In this document: in pieces, positions 36,355 through 44,958 of the stretch
How the letters are laid out: each line of letters opens with the position of its first letter
Numbering within the stretch: the first letter of the stretch is position 1
Assembly: GCF_000519325.1 (NCBI RefSeq)
Contig: NZ_KI912613.1
Span: 2,341,280-2,405,279 of the forward strand
From: Patulibacter minatonensis DSM 18081
GTDB taxonomy: Bacteria > Actinomycetota > Thermoleophilia > Solirubrobacterales > Solirubrobacteraceae
Length of the DNA: 64,000 nucleotides
Direction: 5' to 3'
Notes under the pieces: generated by a model
The model's input: the letters and a program-made list of their open reading frames with translations, nothing else
Database searches by the model: none
What the model was told of the DNA's origin: nothing
Position numbers and translations under genes: made by a program

Positions 36355-37614
36355 TCAGGTGCAGTCGAGGGTGCGGTCGATCAGGAGCGCGGCCTCGAGC
36401 TCGCCGCAGTCGTCCGGCAGCGGGCCACCCAGGAGCGTCTCGACCCGGACCAGCCGGTACGCGACGGTCTTCTGGTGCACGTGGAGCACCTCGCCGGTCC
36501 GGGCCTTGTTGCGCCCGCAGGCGAGGTAGGTCCGGAGCGTCTCGCGCAGACGGTCGGTCGCCTCCTCCCGGACGGCCAGCGCGCCGAGGCGGGCCTCGGC
36601 CAGCCGCCGCGCCCGGGTCGGGTCGGCGCACAGCAGGCCGGCGAGCTCGACGCGGCGGTGCGGGTGCACGTGGCCGGCCGACCCCGCCCCGGCGCGCGCG
36701 TACCGCTCGGCGTCCCGGGCCTGCTCGTGGGTCAGGCGGAACCCGGCGGGGCCGCGCCCGTCGTCGCCGACCCCGACCCGGAGCCCGTCGACGGTCAGCG
36801 CCGCGAGCGCATCGACCTGCTCCAGCGTGAACGGGGCCGGGGCGCCGAGCCACGCCCAGGTCGATCCCGGGACGATCGTCTGCGTGAGGACCGCCGTCGC
36901 ACCGGCCGCGGTCGCGAGCCGCTCGATCGCGGCGCGCGGGTCCGCCCCGTGGTCCAGCAGGGTGACGACGACGCCGAGGTGGTGCAAGCGCACGTCGTAG
37001 CCCAGCGAGAGGCTGGCGGCGTCGACGTCGGGGTCGTCCCCGGTGAGGAGGTCGTCGAGGGCCTGCCGTCGCGACGTGCCGCCCCGCACCCCGCCGTCGG
37101 GGTACTCCTGCCGGTACCGCTCGGCCATCTGCTCCGAGACCCCGTCGAAGTACGTGAACAGGCGCTCCGACGAGTACCGCACGACCTCGTGGCGCTCCCG
37201 GTCGCCGAGCTCCGCGTCGCCGAGATGCTCGAGCCACAGCGCCGACACCGCGCGGTGGCCCATGCGGAACCCGCGGAGCATCGTCACGAGGTCGCCGCCG
37301 CCCGCGACCGCCTGGCGGATCACCTTGATCGTGCCCACCGGGGGCTCCGCGGCCCCGGGCACCACGCCGAACGCCAGCATCGACAGGATCGCCCCGACGT
37401 TCTGCTCGGTGCTCTCGCGGATCGCGACGAGCTCCTCGTCGGACCCGGACGGCGCGAGCTCGGGCACCGCGGTGACGACGTCGTCGACGACGCGGTCGGC
37501 CAGCTCCCCGATCCGCGGCAGGAGGTCGCGCGCGAGGCGCTGCACGAGCTCGGGGACGTCGAGCTCGGCGGTCCCGGACGCCCCCGGGCCTTGTCCCTCG
37601 GAGCGCACGGTCAT
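36355..37614 (-). CDS. PucR-family transcriptional regulator
   Basis: 419 aa. N-terminal helical sensor region (ELVQRLARDLLPRIGELADR; ESTEQNVGAILSMLAFGV), a middle GGDEF-like/CdaR domain, and the C-terminal PucR helix-turn-helix: LRTYLACGRNKARTGEVL then HVHQKTVAYRLVRVE. PucR proteins act as activators or repressors of catabolic genes next to them. Placed between the swivel operon and the divergent PPDK-like operon, it probably controls both. TATCGT (37628-37623) lies 8 nt before the ATG. Confidence 0.87.
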   Translation of the reverse strand: MTVRSEGQGPGASGTAELDVPELVQRLARDLLPRIGELADRVVDDVVTAVPELAPSGSDEELVAIRESTEQNVGAILSMLAFGVVPGAAEPPVGTIKVIRQAVAGGGDLVTMLRGFRMGHRAVSALWLEHLGDAELGDRERHEVVRYSSERLFTYFDGVSEQMAERYRQEYPDGGVRGGTSRRQALDDLLTGDDPDVDAASLSLGYDVRLHHLGVVVTLLDHGADPRAAIERLATAAGATAVLTQTIVPGSTWAWLGAPAPFTLEQVDALAALTVDGLRVGVGDDGRGPAGFRLTHEQARDAERYARAGAGSAGHVHPHRRVELAGLLCADPTRARRLAEARLGALAVREEATDRLRETLRTYLACGRNKARTGEVLHVHQKTVAYRLVRVETLLGGPLPDDCGELEAALLIDRTLDCT

Positions 37615-37777
37615 GGCATCCGACGATAAACCGGGGTGACGGGCTGCAGGGAGAACGTTCGGGCTGGGCGGTTCCGGACAGGACGGTCGCGGCCGGGTTG
37701 TCGGCCGCGCCGTAGCCGCGGGGTGCGCGAGCGAAGACGGTGGGTCCCGGACCACCGGCACCACAGAGAGCGAGACC

Positions 37778-38350
37778 ATGAACGCCCCCGATCCCGCCGC
37801 CCAGCGCGGCCTCGACGACCCGACGACGAGCGTGCTCCACATGCTCGCGCTGCGCGGGTCCGCCCCCGACGTCGGGGAGGACGCCGACGCGCTCGTCGAC
37901 CGCGGGCTCGTGGTCCGGACGAAGGCCGGGTGGATGCTGACGCCCGACGGGCACGCCCGCCACGACGAGCAGCTCGCCGCCGAGCGCGGGACGCTCGACC
38001 GGGAGGCGTTGAAGCCGATCTACGAGCGCTTCCTCGCCGCCAACACCCCGCTGAAGGCGCTGTCGTCGCGGTGGCAGACCGCGGGGGAGGACGAGCGCTT
38101 CGCGCTCCTCGCAGACCTCGCGGACATCGTCGAGCGCGTCGACCCGGTGCTGCGCCGGACCGCCGCGATCCTCCCGCGCTTCGCCGCCTACCGGCCGCGC
38201 CTGTCCGAGGCCCTCGGGCGTGCGGAGGACGGCGACCTCGACTACGTCGTCAGCCCGCGAGTCGACTCGGTGCACACGATCTGGATGGAGTGCCACGAGG
38301 ACTACCTGCAGACGCAGGGGATCTCCCGCGAGGAGGAGGGGAGCTACTGA
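37778..38350 (+). CDS. Small winged-helix-like protein coupled to the PPDK-like gene
   Basis: 190 aa. Residues ~15-65 look like a winged helix (SVLHMLALRGSAPDVGEDAD, DRGLVVRTKAGWMLTPDGHA). About 75-190 is a helical domain (LKPIYERFLAANTPLKALSS, FALLADLADIVERVDPVLRR, SVHTIWMECHEDYLQTQG). Similar small proteins precede truncated PPDKs in actinobacteria. Its stop overlaps the ATG of the next gene, so they are translationally coupled. It may be a regulatory or substrate-binding subunit rather than a DNA-binding protein; not resolved. Confidence 0.7.
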   Translation: MNAPDPAAQRGLDDPTTSVLHMLALRGSAPDVGEDADALVDRGLVVRTKAGWMLTPDGHARHDEQLAAERGTLDREALKPIYERFLAANTPLKALSSRWQTAGEDERFALLADLADIVERVDPVLRRTAAILPRFAAYRPRLSEALGRAEDGDLDYVVSPRVDSVHTIWMECHEDYLQTQGISREEEGSY

Positions 38351-39903
38351 TGCCCGCCACCGGGACGGTCTGGACCCACGACATCGCCGACCCCGGGACG
38401 ACGGACCGCGCGATCCTCGGCGGCAAGGGCGCCGGTCTGGCGGAGATGGTGGCGCTCGGGCTGCCGGTGCCGCCGGCGTTCGTCATCGGGACGCCGTGCG
38501 GCCGGGAACACCGGGCGACCGGGGCGCTGCCGGCGTCCCTGCGGGCCGAGGTCGACGCGCGCATCGCGGCGCTCGAAGCCGCGGCCGGCCGCCGCTTCGG
38601 AGACGACGCCGACCCGCTGCTCGTCTCGGTGCGCTCCGGCGCCCCGGTGTCGATGCCGGGGATGATGGACACGATCCTGAACGTCGGCCTGACCCGGGCC
38701 GCGGCCGCGCAGATGTCGGACGCGCGGTTCGCGACCTCGTCGCTGGAGCGGCTCCTGGACGGCTTCGCCCGCACCGTCCGCGGGATCGGCTCCGGGATCG
38801 TCGAGGACGCGCTGCTCGACCTGCCGCCGGGCGCCGGCGCGCAGGAGCGCTGCGACACCCTGCTCGGGCTGATCGAGCAGGAGTCCGGTGCGCCGTTCCC
38901 CGACGCCCGGGGACAGCTGACCGAGGCGATCGCCGCCGTCTTCTCGTCGTGGGACAGTCGGCGTGCCAAGGCGTACCGCCGGCACAAGGGGATCGACGAC
39001 GAGCTGGGCACCGCCGTCGTCGTGCAGCTCATGGTCTTCGGCAACCGCGACGACCGGTCGGGCTCGGGCGTCGGCTTCACCCGCGACCCGTCCACCGGTG
39101 CGGCCGGCGCGTTCGGCGACTTCCTCTTTCGCGCCCAGGGCGAGGACGTCGTCTCCGGCGAGCACGACACCGAGCCGCTGACGGTGATCGGCGAGCGCCT
39201 GCCCGACGTGCACGCGCAGCTGCTCGACGTCTTCGCGTTGCTCGAGCAGGACGCCCGCGACCTCTGCGACGTCGAGTTCACGATCGAGTCCGGGCGTCTC
39301 CACGTGCTGCAGACCCGCGTGGGGCAGCGCTCCGGGCGTGCCGCGGTGCGCCTGGCCGTCGAGCTGTGCGACGCCGGGCTGATCGACCGCGCCGAGGCCA
39401 TCGGCCGGGTCGACGACGAGCAGCTCGCCGCCGCCCGCGCCCCGGTCTTCGCGGACGAGCACCCCGAGGACGTCGTCCTCGCCCGCGGCCTGGCGGCGTC
39501 GCCGGGGGCCGTCGTCGGCCTGGCGGCCTTCGACGCCGGCCGAGCCCAGGCGCTCGGCGACGAGGGTCACGACGTGATCCTCGTCCGTCCGACGACGTCG
39601 CCCGTCGACCTGCCCGGCGTGATCGCGTCGGTCGGCGTCGTCACCGGCCGGGGCGGGCGGACCTCGCACGCCGCGGTCGTCGCGCGCGGGATGGGCCGCG
39701 CGGCGGTGTGCGGGGTCGGCGAGGTCCGCGTCGCCGCCGACGGCCGGTCCGCGGAGGTCGAGGGCGTCCCGGTGACCGAGGGCGACGTCCTGTCGGTCGA
39801 CGGCGATCGCGGCGTCGTCGCCCGCGGCGCGGCGCCCCGGACGCCCGCGGAGGAGGACGAGACGCTGCGGCGCTTCATGGAGTGGCGGGCCGAGGCGGGG
39901 TAG
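38350..39903 (+). CDS. Truncated pyruvate phosphate dikinase (ATP-grasp plus swivel domains only)
   Basis: 517 aa versus about 880 for PPDK. ATP-grasp: ILGGKGAGLAEMVALGLPVP, SVRSGAPVSMPGMMDTILNV, QLMVFGNRDDRSGSGVGFTR, FRAQGEDVVSG, DVEFTIESGRLHVLQTR. Swivel: ASPGAVVG and VVTGRGGRTSHAAVVARGMG with the phosphorylatable His. The C-terminal PEP/pyruvate barrel is absent and the chain ends in a short charged tail, so it cannot complete the PPDK reaction alone. It could phosphorylate its own His from ATP (and phosphate) and pass phosphate to a separate acceptor subunit, possibly the free swivel domain across the divergent promoter. Confidence 0.85.
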   Translation: MPATGTVWTHDIADPGTTDRAILGGKGAGLAEMVALGLPVPPAFVIGTPCGREHRATGALPASLRAEVDARIAALEAAAGRRFGDDADPLLVSVRSGAPVSMPGMMDTILNVGLTRAAAAQMSDARFATSSLERLLDGFARTVRGIGSGIVEDALLDLPPGAGAQERCDTLLGLIEQESGAPFPDARGQLTEAIAAVFSSWDSRRAKAYRRHKGIDDELGTAVVVQLMVFGNRDDRSGSGVGFTRDPSTGAAGAFGDFLFRAQGEDVVSGEHDTEPLTVIGERLPDVHAQLLDVFALLEQDARDLCDVEFTIESGRLHVLQTRVGQRSGRAAVRLAVELCDAGLIDRAEAIGRVDDEQLAAARAPVFADEHPEDVVLARGLAASPGAVVGLAAFDAGRAQALGDEGHDVILVRPTTSPVDLPGVIASVGVVTGRGGRTSHAAVVARGMGRAAVCGVGEVRVAADGRSAEVEGVPVTEGDVLSVDGDRGVVARGAAPRTPAEEDETLRRFMEWRAEAG

Positions 39904-39970
39904 CGCGCGTTCCGGGCGCGTGCGGTCGCGAGGCGGCGGATGGCCGCGCGGTCGCGTGCGGGCGCAGGTC

Positions 39971-40088
39971 GGTTCTGCGTTGTCGTCGCGTTGCGACGTG
40001 AACGTCGAACCGGTCGGCGTGGCCGCGTTCGGGGCGCGGCGGGTTCTGCGTTGGCGTCGCGTGGCGACGTGAACGTCGCACCGGTCGG
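39971..40088. repeat. Tandem pair of hairpin repeats, 71-bp period
   Basis: Two 47-bp copies, 39971-40017 and 40042-40088, start GGTTCTGCGTTG and end CCGGTCGG with 42-43 matching positions. The second contains CGTCGC-GTG-GCGACG, a 6-bp stem. Intergenic, between the PPDK-like and GDPD genes. Confidence 0.75.
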
Positions 40089-40143
40089 AGCGCCTTCACG
40101 GCGCGGACACACCAGGGCGTCGGGGCGCCGATTGGATGGTCGG

Positions 40144-41427
40144 GTGATCCCCATCGCAACCATCCCCCTGCACGTCCGCAGCCGCGCCCGCACCGCGCTG
40201 GCCGCCGGCGCCCTCCTCGCCGGCCTCGCCGTCCCGACCGCGGCGCAGGCCCACGGCGGGCCCGGCCACGGGAAGCCCGGCGGCGGCCACCACGGCGCGC
40301 CCGGCCACCCGGGCGGACCGGGCGGCCACCCGGGCGGTCCCGGCGGCGGCCACCCGTCACCCGCCCGCCCGTGGGAGCGCAGCGCCCCGAACTTCGGCAG
40401 CGCGAAGGACCGCGTCGTCTACGCCCACCGCGGTGCCAGCGGCTACCGCCCCGAGCACACGGCCGAGGCGTACCGCCTGGCGATCCAGCAGGGCGCCGAC
40501 TTCATCGAGCCCGACCTCGTGGCCACGAAGGACGGCCAGCTCGTCGACCGGCACGAGAACGAGATCGGTGGCACGACCGACGTCGCGACGCGCCCCGAGT
40601 TCGCCGACCGCAAGACCACGAAGACGGTCGACGGCACGAAGATCACCGGCTGGTTCACCGAGGACTTCACGCTGAAGGAGCTCCGCACGCTGCGCGCCAA
40701 GGAGCGCCTCCCCGCGATCCGCCCGGCGAACACCGCCTACGACGGCAAGTACCAGGTGCCGACGTTCCAGGAGGTCATCGACATCGCCCGGGACGCGAGC
40801 CGGAAGACCGGCCGGACGATCGGCATCGTGCCCGAGATCAAGCACTCGACGTACTTCCGCTCGGTCGGGATCAACGAGGAGTCCGCGGTCCTGAAGACGC
40901 TGCGGAAGAACCGTCTCGACGACCGTCGCGCGCCGGTCATCGTGCAGTCGTTCGAGGTCTCGAACCTCAAGCAGCTGCGCCGCGAGTCGAAGGTCCACAC
41001 CGTCCAGCTCCTCGACGCGAAGGCCGCGAAGCCGGCCGACGTCGTCGCCGCGGGCGGCACCACGACGTACGGCGACATCGCCACGCCGGCCGGCCTGAAG
41101 GACGTCGCGAAGTACGCCGACGCCGTGTCGCCGAACACCGACTACGTGATCCCGCGCGACCCGGCGACCGGCGCCTCGCTCGCGCCGACGTCGTTCGTCA
41201 AGGACGCCCACGCCGCCGGCCTGCCGGTCGTCGTCTACACGTTCCGCCGCGAGAACTCGTTCCTCCCGCTGGAGCGCCGCTCGAGCACGGACCCGGCGGG
41301 CATCGGCGACCTCGCCGGCTACATCACGGCGTTCCTCGACCAGGGCGTCGACGCGGTCTTCACGGACAACCCGGACATCGGCGTCGCGGCGACGAAGGCG
41401 TTCGAGCAGGCGCACCCGGGGCGCTGA
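40144..41427 (+). CDS. Secreted glycerophosphodiester phosphodiesterase
   Basis: 427 aa, GTG start. Signal peptide LAAGALLAGLAVPTAAQAHG, a His/Gly/Pro-rich linker (residues ~36-75), then the GDPD barrel: VVYAHRGASGYRPEHTAEAY (catalytic His-Arg and substrate Glu), FIEPDLVATKDGQLVDRHE (metal Glu/Asp and second His), IVPEIKH (metal Glu), FTDNPDIG near the C-terminus. Hydrolyses glycerophosphodiesters to glycerol-3-phosphate and alcohol outside the cell, probably for phosphate scavenging. TTGGAT (40132-40137) lies 6 nt before the start. Confidence 0.92.
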   Translation: MIPIATIPLHVRSRARTALAAGALLAGLAVPTAAQAHGGPGHGKPGGGHHGAPGHPGGPGGHPGGPGGGHPSPARPWERSAPNFGSAKDRVVYAHRGASGYRPEHTAEAYRLAIQQGADFIEPDLVATKDGQLVDRHENEIGGTTDVATRPEFADRKTTKTVDGTKITGWFTEDFTLKELRTLRAKERLPAIRPANTAYDGKYQVPTFQEVIDIARDASRKTGRTIGIVPEIKHSTYFRSVGINEESAVLKTLRKNRLDDRRAPVIVQSFEVSNLKQLRRESKVHTVQLLDAKAAKPADVVAAGGTTTYGDIATPAGLKDVAKYADAVSPNTDYVIPRDPATGASLAPTSFVKDAHAAGLPVVVYTFRRENSFLPLERRSSTDPAGIGDLAGYITAFLDQGVDAVFTDNPDIGVAATKAFEQAHPGR

Positions 41428-41433
41428 GGCCCC

Positions 41434-41466
41434 GGCGGACCGCGGCCCTGGCCGCCGCGGTCCGCC
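41434..41466 (+). terminator. Terminator hairpin after the GDPD gene
   Basis: GGCGGACCGCGGC / GCCGCGGTCCGCC, a 13-bp perfect stem with a 7-nt loop, 7 nt past the stop. Confidence 0.7.
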
Positions 41467-41499
41467 TCGTCCCCGGCCCGTCGTCGCACCGCCACGCGG

Positions 41500-42609
41500 A
41501 TGGCGCGCTCCCGCTTGAATAGCGGTGTGCGCGCCCCCGCTCGTCCCGCCGTCCTGCTCCCGCTGCTCGTCACCGCGACCCTCGCCGCCGGCGGCTGCGG
41601 GGGCGACGACGAACGACCCGCGTCGACGACCGGTGCCGGCTCGACCACCACGGGCGGCGTCGCGACGACGGGCGGCGCCGGCCCGACCACGACGGGCGGC
41701 GCCGGCCCGACCACGACGACGGGTGCCGCCGACCGGACGGCGCGGCTCGCCCTGACGTGCACGGCGCTCCTCAACGACCGCGACCGGAAGGTCTTCCAGG
41801 CCGCGAACGACGCGTCGTTGGCCCTGGTCTCCGCGGCGGTCCGGAAGAGCGCCGGTGATCCGGGAGAGCAGCGGCGATCGGCGTGGCGGAACGCGCTGTC
41901 GGCCTCCCGCGACGCCCTCGCCGCCGACCGCGACCGGCTCGCCGCCGCGTCGGACGTCCCGGACTGGAAGGCCGTCCTCACCGGCATCCAGGGACGCATC
42001 GACGTCTACGCGGCGCGGATCGAGGCGGCGAAGTCGTCGACCTGGCCGCCGACGGCCGACATCCGGGCGGGGGGCTTCCCCTCGCCGGACCGGGAGGCCC
42101 TCGAACGTCTCGGCCTCGCCGACCGCGACTGCGCCCGCGTCGGCGACGAGCCGGGCCCCGATCCGCGACACCGGACGTTCGTCACGGCGGCGGCCACGAC
42201 CTGCACGCGCATCGTCGACCGCCGCCGCGTCGGGGGCTTCGAGGCCGCGCTCCGGACCGGTCTGGAGGTCGTCCTCCGCGTCCGGGAGAAGGAGCGCGTC
42301 GCGGTGACCGACGCGCAGAAGGACGCGGTCCGCGCGGTCCGCGACGAGTGGCGTCGGACCGCTGCCGACCTGCGCGCGGTCCCGACCGCGGACGTCCCGG
42401 ACGCGGCGGCGTGGCGCACGGCCCTCCGGCTGGCCGACGACCGGGCGTCCGGCTACGACGACCGGCTGCAGGCGCTGGAGTCCGGTGACGACGACCGCAT
42501 CGCCGAGGCGTTCGGCCCCCGGAGCTTCCGCCGGGTGCTCGGCGCCCCGGGCTGGGAGTTCGAGCCGCTCGGCCTCGAGCGACGCGACTGCGCGCGCGTG
42601 CAGGCGTGA
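41500..42609 (+). CDS. Putative lipoprotein with an internal duplication
   Basis: 369 aa. Basic leader, hydrophobic segment LLPLLVTATLAAGGC (imperfect lipobox) and a Thr/Gly/Pro linker (residues ~40-75). The rest is two ~130-residue units. Unit 1 starts TCTALLNDRDRKVFQAANDA, has VPDWKAVLTGIQGRID and ends GLADRDCARV. Unit 2 starts TCTRIVDRRRVGGFEAALRT, has VPDAAAWRTALRLADDR and ends GLERRDCARV. Each has Cys near both ends, suggesting one disulfide per unit. No known family; likely exported. GTG 41524 is an alternative start. Confidence 0.7.
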   Translation: MARSRLNSGVRAPARPAVLLPLLVTATLAAGGCGGDDERPASTTGAGSTTTGGVATTGGAGPTTTGGAGPTTTTGAADRTARLALTCTALLNDRDRKVFQAANDASLALVSAAVRKSAGDPGEQRRSAWRNALSASRDALAADRDRLAAASDVPDWKAVLTGIQGRIDVYAARIEAAKSSTWPPTADIRAGGFPSPDREALERLGLADRDCARVGDEPGPDPRHRTFVTAAATTCTRIVDRRRVGGFEAALRTGLEVVLRVREKERVAVTDAQKDAVRAVRDEWRRTAADLRAVPTADVPDAAAWRTALRLADDRASGYDDRLQALESGDDDRIAEAFGPRSFRRVLGAPGWEFEPLGLERRDCARVQA

Positions 42610-42673
42610 CGTCCTTCGGGGGCAGCACCGGGCGCGGCCGGGCCGGACGACTCCTGGACTAGCCTCCGCCGGG

Positions 42674-43413
42674 ATGGAGCCCGGGCACGGCGGCACGATC
42701 GACGGCTCCCCGGCGACGGTCGGGCTCGTGGACGACCGGCTGCACCTCGAGTGGCGCGGGGCGTCCTTCGACCTCACGACCGCGACGGTCCGGCACCGCG
42801 ACGACGGGGGACGGATCCGCTTCTCCGTGACCGACCGGCACGGTGCGTCCGCCACCGCGACGTACCCGCGCCGCGGCCCGACGCGGGAGGAGCTGGCGTT
42901 CGACCTCGTCGACTTCACCGCGGACGAGCCGTGGTCGTGGGAGGACGGCGACTTCGGGCTGTTCGTCTTCCACGTCGCGACCGGGACGGGGCCCATCAAG
43001 TACCGCCACCTGCTCGCCCCGTCGGACCGCTCGCGGGCGCCGCGTTCGACGTGGCCGCCGGTCCTCGACGCGGACGTGCTCACGCGCACGCGCCTCGATG
43101 CCCGCACCGAGTCGGTGCACCTCGGCGGGCTGCTCGAAGTTCGAGCTCGCGGGGATCTGGTCGGACCTGACGATCCTCACGCTCGACGACGGCGACGGCC
43201 TCGCGGTCGTCCCGGTGACGGTCGCCAAGGACGCGACCTGGGTCCGGGACGCCCTGCGCCCCCGCGCTGCGCGCCCTGCCCGGCTGGGCGACCGCGCACG
43301 ACGACCGACTGGAGCGCGCGCTGGAGTACGCGTCCCGCCAGGAGATCGGCCCCGCCCGCGGCGAGCGTGCGGAGGACTGGGCGGAATGGGAGGTCTGGGC
43401 GGCGGCGCCGTAG
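42674..43413 (+). pseudogene. Hypothetical protein gene with two frameshifts
   Basis: ATG 42674 opens TVGLVDDRLHLEWRGASFDL and runs to VHLGGLLE. Sense then continues in the next frame from 43140 as FELAGIWSDLTILTLDDGDG to WVRDALRP, and after a run of five C (43259-43263) in the third frame as ALRALPGWATAHDDRLERAL to EVWAAAP and a TAG at 43411. Both shifts are +1, so two single-base insertions explain them. The intact product would be ~245 aa, cytosolic, of unknown function. The homopolymer makes sequencing error possible, but a decaying gene is equally so. Confidence 0.65.
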
Positions 43414-43435
43414 CGCGGGGCTCCTCCGCGGACGT

Positions 43436-43466
43436 TCCAAGCGCCCGCCCCAGTGGGCTCCAAGCG
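43436..43466 (+). promoter_or_regulatory. Direct repeats TCCAAGCG upstream of the TolB-like gene
   Basis: TCCAAGCG at 43436-43443 and again at 43459-43466 (23-bp period, about two helical turns), 59 bp before the gene at 43525. The same octamer stands upstream of the flavin oxidase at 49157. SARP regulators bind direct heptamer repeats at 11- or 22-bp periods, and a SARP gene lies nearby. Confidence 0.4.
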
Positions 43467-43524
43467 GGTCGGGAGACGGTGCCGGACGTCAGCAGCACCC
43501 ACCCCCTCCCGAACGGAGCCCACC

Positions 43525-44958
43525 ATGCCTGCCACCTCCCGCACCTCCATCCGCCGCCGCACCCTGTCGGTCGGCGTCCTCGCGACCACCGCCGTCCTCG
43601 CCGGCGCCGGGGTCGCCTCCGCCGACTCGATCGTCTACGTCGACGGCGGCAACGTCTGGTCGAGCTCAGCCGACGGAGCCCACAAGGTGCGTCTCACCGA
43701 CGGCGGCGACTGGCACTCGCCGACCCAGGCCGACGACGGCACGATCGCCGCGGTCAAGGGGCTCGGGCCGATCCAGGTCCTCGCCGCCGACGGCCGGCCG
43801 CTGCGGACGATCACGACGCAACCGGCCCGCTCGGGCGACGGCGGCACGTTCGCGGCCCGGCCGGTGCAGCTCTCGTTCTCGCCCGACGGATCGAGGATCG
43901 CGTACTCCTACGTCGCGAACTCGTGCCCCGACGGCTCCACCTGCGGCACCGTCCAGCGGTCGACGTTCTACACCTACGCGAACGTCACCGAGGCGTCACC
44001 GCAGTCGCTGTTCGGCGAGCAGTTCTCGGTCTCGGACCCCGAGTGGATCACGAACGACCGCACGGTCGTCTTCGGCGGCTTCGGCACCGGCGTCTCGATC
44101 GACGACCTGGCCGGCGGCGGGGACTCGTCCTTCACCCGGTGGATCCCGCGGCCGGCGAAGGACGTCGCCGACGGCGAGGTCTCCCGCGACGGGCAGCGGC
44201 TCGTGTTCGTTTCCGACTACGGCGCCAAGGCGAACCTCCTGTTCTCGTCCGTGAGCGGCGACGTGAAGACCCAGAACCCGCCGCCGGACCCCGTCCCGGC
44301 CTGCAACACCGGGGCCGACAGCGCCTTCAGCGACCCGTCGTGGTCCCCCGACAGCACGGCGGTGGCGTTCCACGACTCCGACGGGATCGAGACGCTGCGG
44401 TTCGCCGGCTTCGGCCCGAACCACTGCGAGATCACCGGTCCGTCGGTCGTGCTCGCGGCCGGGGGCAGCGAGCCGGACTGGGGTCCCGCGAACCCGCCCG
44501 CGGCCCGCTACGACGCGACGACGCCCGGGTCCGGGACGACGCCCGGATCGGGCGGCGGCAGCGGTGGCAGCGGCGCATCCGGGTCCGGCGGCGGCTCCGG
44601 GTCCGGCGGCGGCTCCGGGTCCGGCGGCGGCAAGGGCGGCACGACCGGCACGAGGTCCTCGGTGACCGTGCGGGTCGCGACGCTCTCGACGGCGAAGCTG
44701 CGCCGCGGCCGCGCGACCGTGCGGATCGCCACCGGCGGCGCCGGGCGCGTCGCGGTCCGGGTGAGCTCGGGCCGGACGACGATCGCCACGGGAAGCACGA
44801 CCACCAAGCACGCCGGCACCGTGACCGTCCGGCTGTCGAAGGCGTCGAAGCGGGCGCTGCGGGCGCTGAAGGGCCGCGGCAACGCGCTGGTCAGCGTCAC
44901 GGTGTCGGGCAAGGGTCACGAGCGCCTCGAGGGCTCCCGCACGCTGAAGGTCCGCTGA
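43525..44958 (+). CDS. Secreted TolB/WD40-like beta-propeller protein
   Basis: 477 aa. Signal peptide GVLATTAVLAGAGVASADS. Propeller blades: SIVYVDGGNVWSSSADGAHK, LSFSPDGSRIAYSYVANSCP, EVSRDGQRLVFVSDYGAKAN, DPSWSPDSTAVAFHDSDGIE (the S-P-D-G/S motif of TolB/PD40 repeats). A Gly/Ser linker of ~50 residues is followed by an Ig-like domain (SVTVRVATLSTAKLRRGRAT) like those in other exported proteins here. Function unknown, presumably extracellular. Its stop overlaps the next start (TGATG). Confidence 0.8.
   Translation: MPATSRTSIRRRTLSVGVLATTAVLAGAGVASADSIVYVDGGNVWSSSADGAHKVRLTDGGDWHSPTQADDGTIAAVKGLGPIQVLAADGRPLRTITTQPARSGDGGTFAARPVQLSFSPDGSRIAYSYVANSCPDGSTCGTVQRSTFYTYANVTEASPQSLFGEQFSVSDPEWITNDRTVVFGGFGTGVSIDDLAGGGDSSFTRWIPRPAKDVADGEVSRDGQRLVFVSDYGAKANLLFSSVSGDVKTQNPPPDPVPACNTGADSAFSDPSWSPDSTAVAFHDSDGIETLRFAGFGPNHCEITGPSVVLAAGGSEPDWGPANPPAARYDATTPGSGTTPGSGGGSGGSGASGSGGGSGSGGGSGSGGGKGGTTGTRSSVTVRVATLSTAKLRRGRATVRIATGGAGRVAVRVSSGRTTIATGSTTTKHAGTVTVRLSKASKRALRALKGRGNALVSVTVSGKGHERLEGSRTLKVR

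Noticed and set aside
39971-40088. tRNA or small RNA gene at the GGTTC words
   Set aside because: No cloverleaf can be drawn; it is a repeated short hairpin element.
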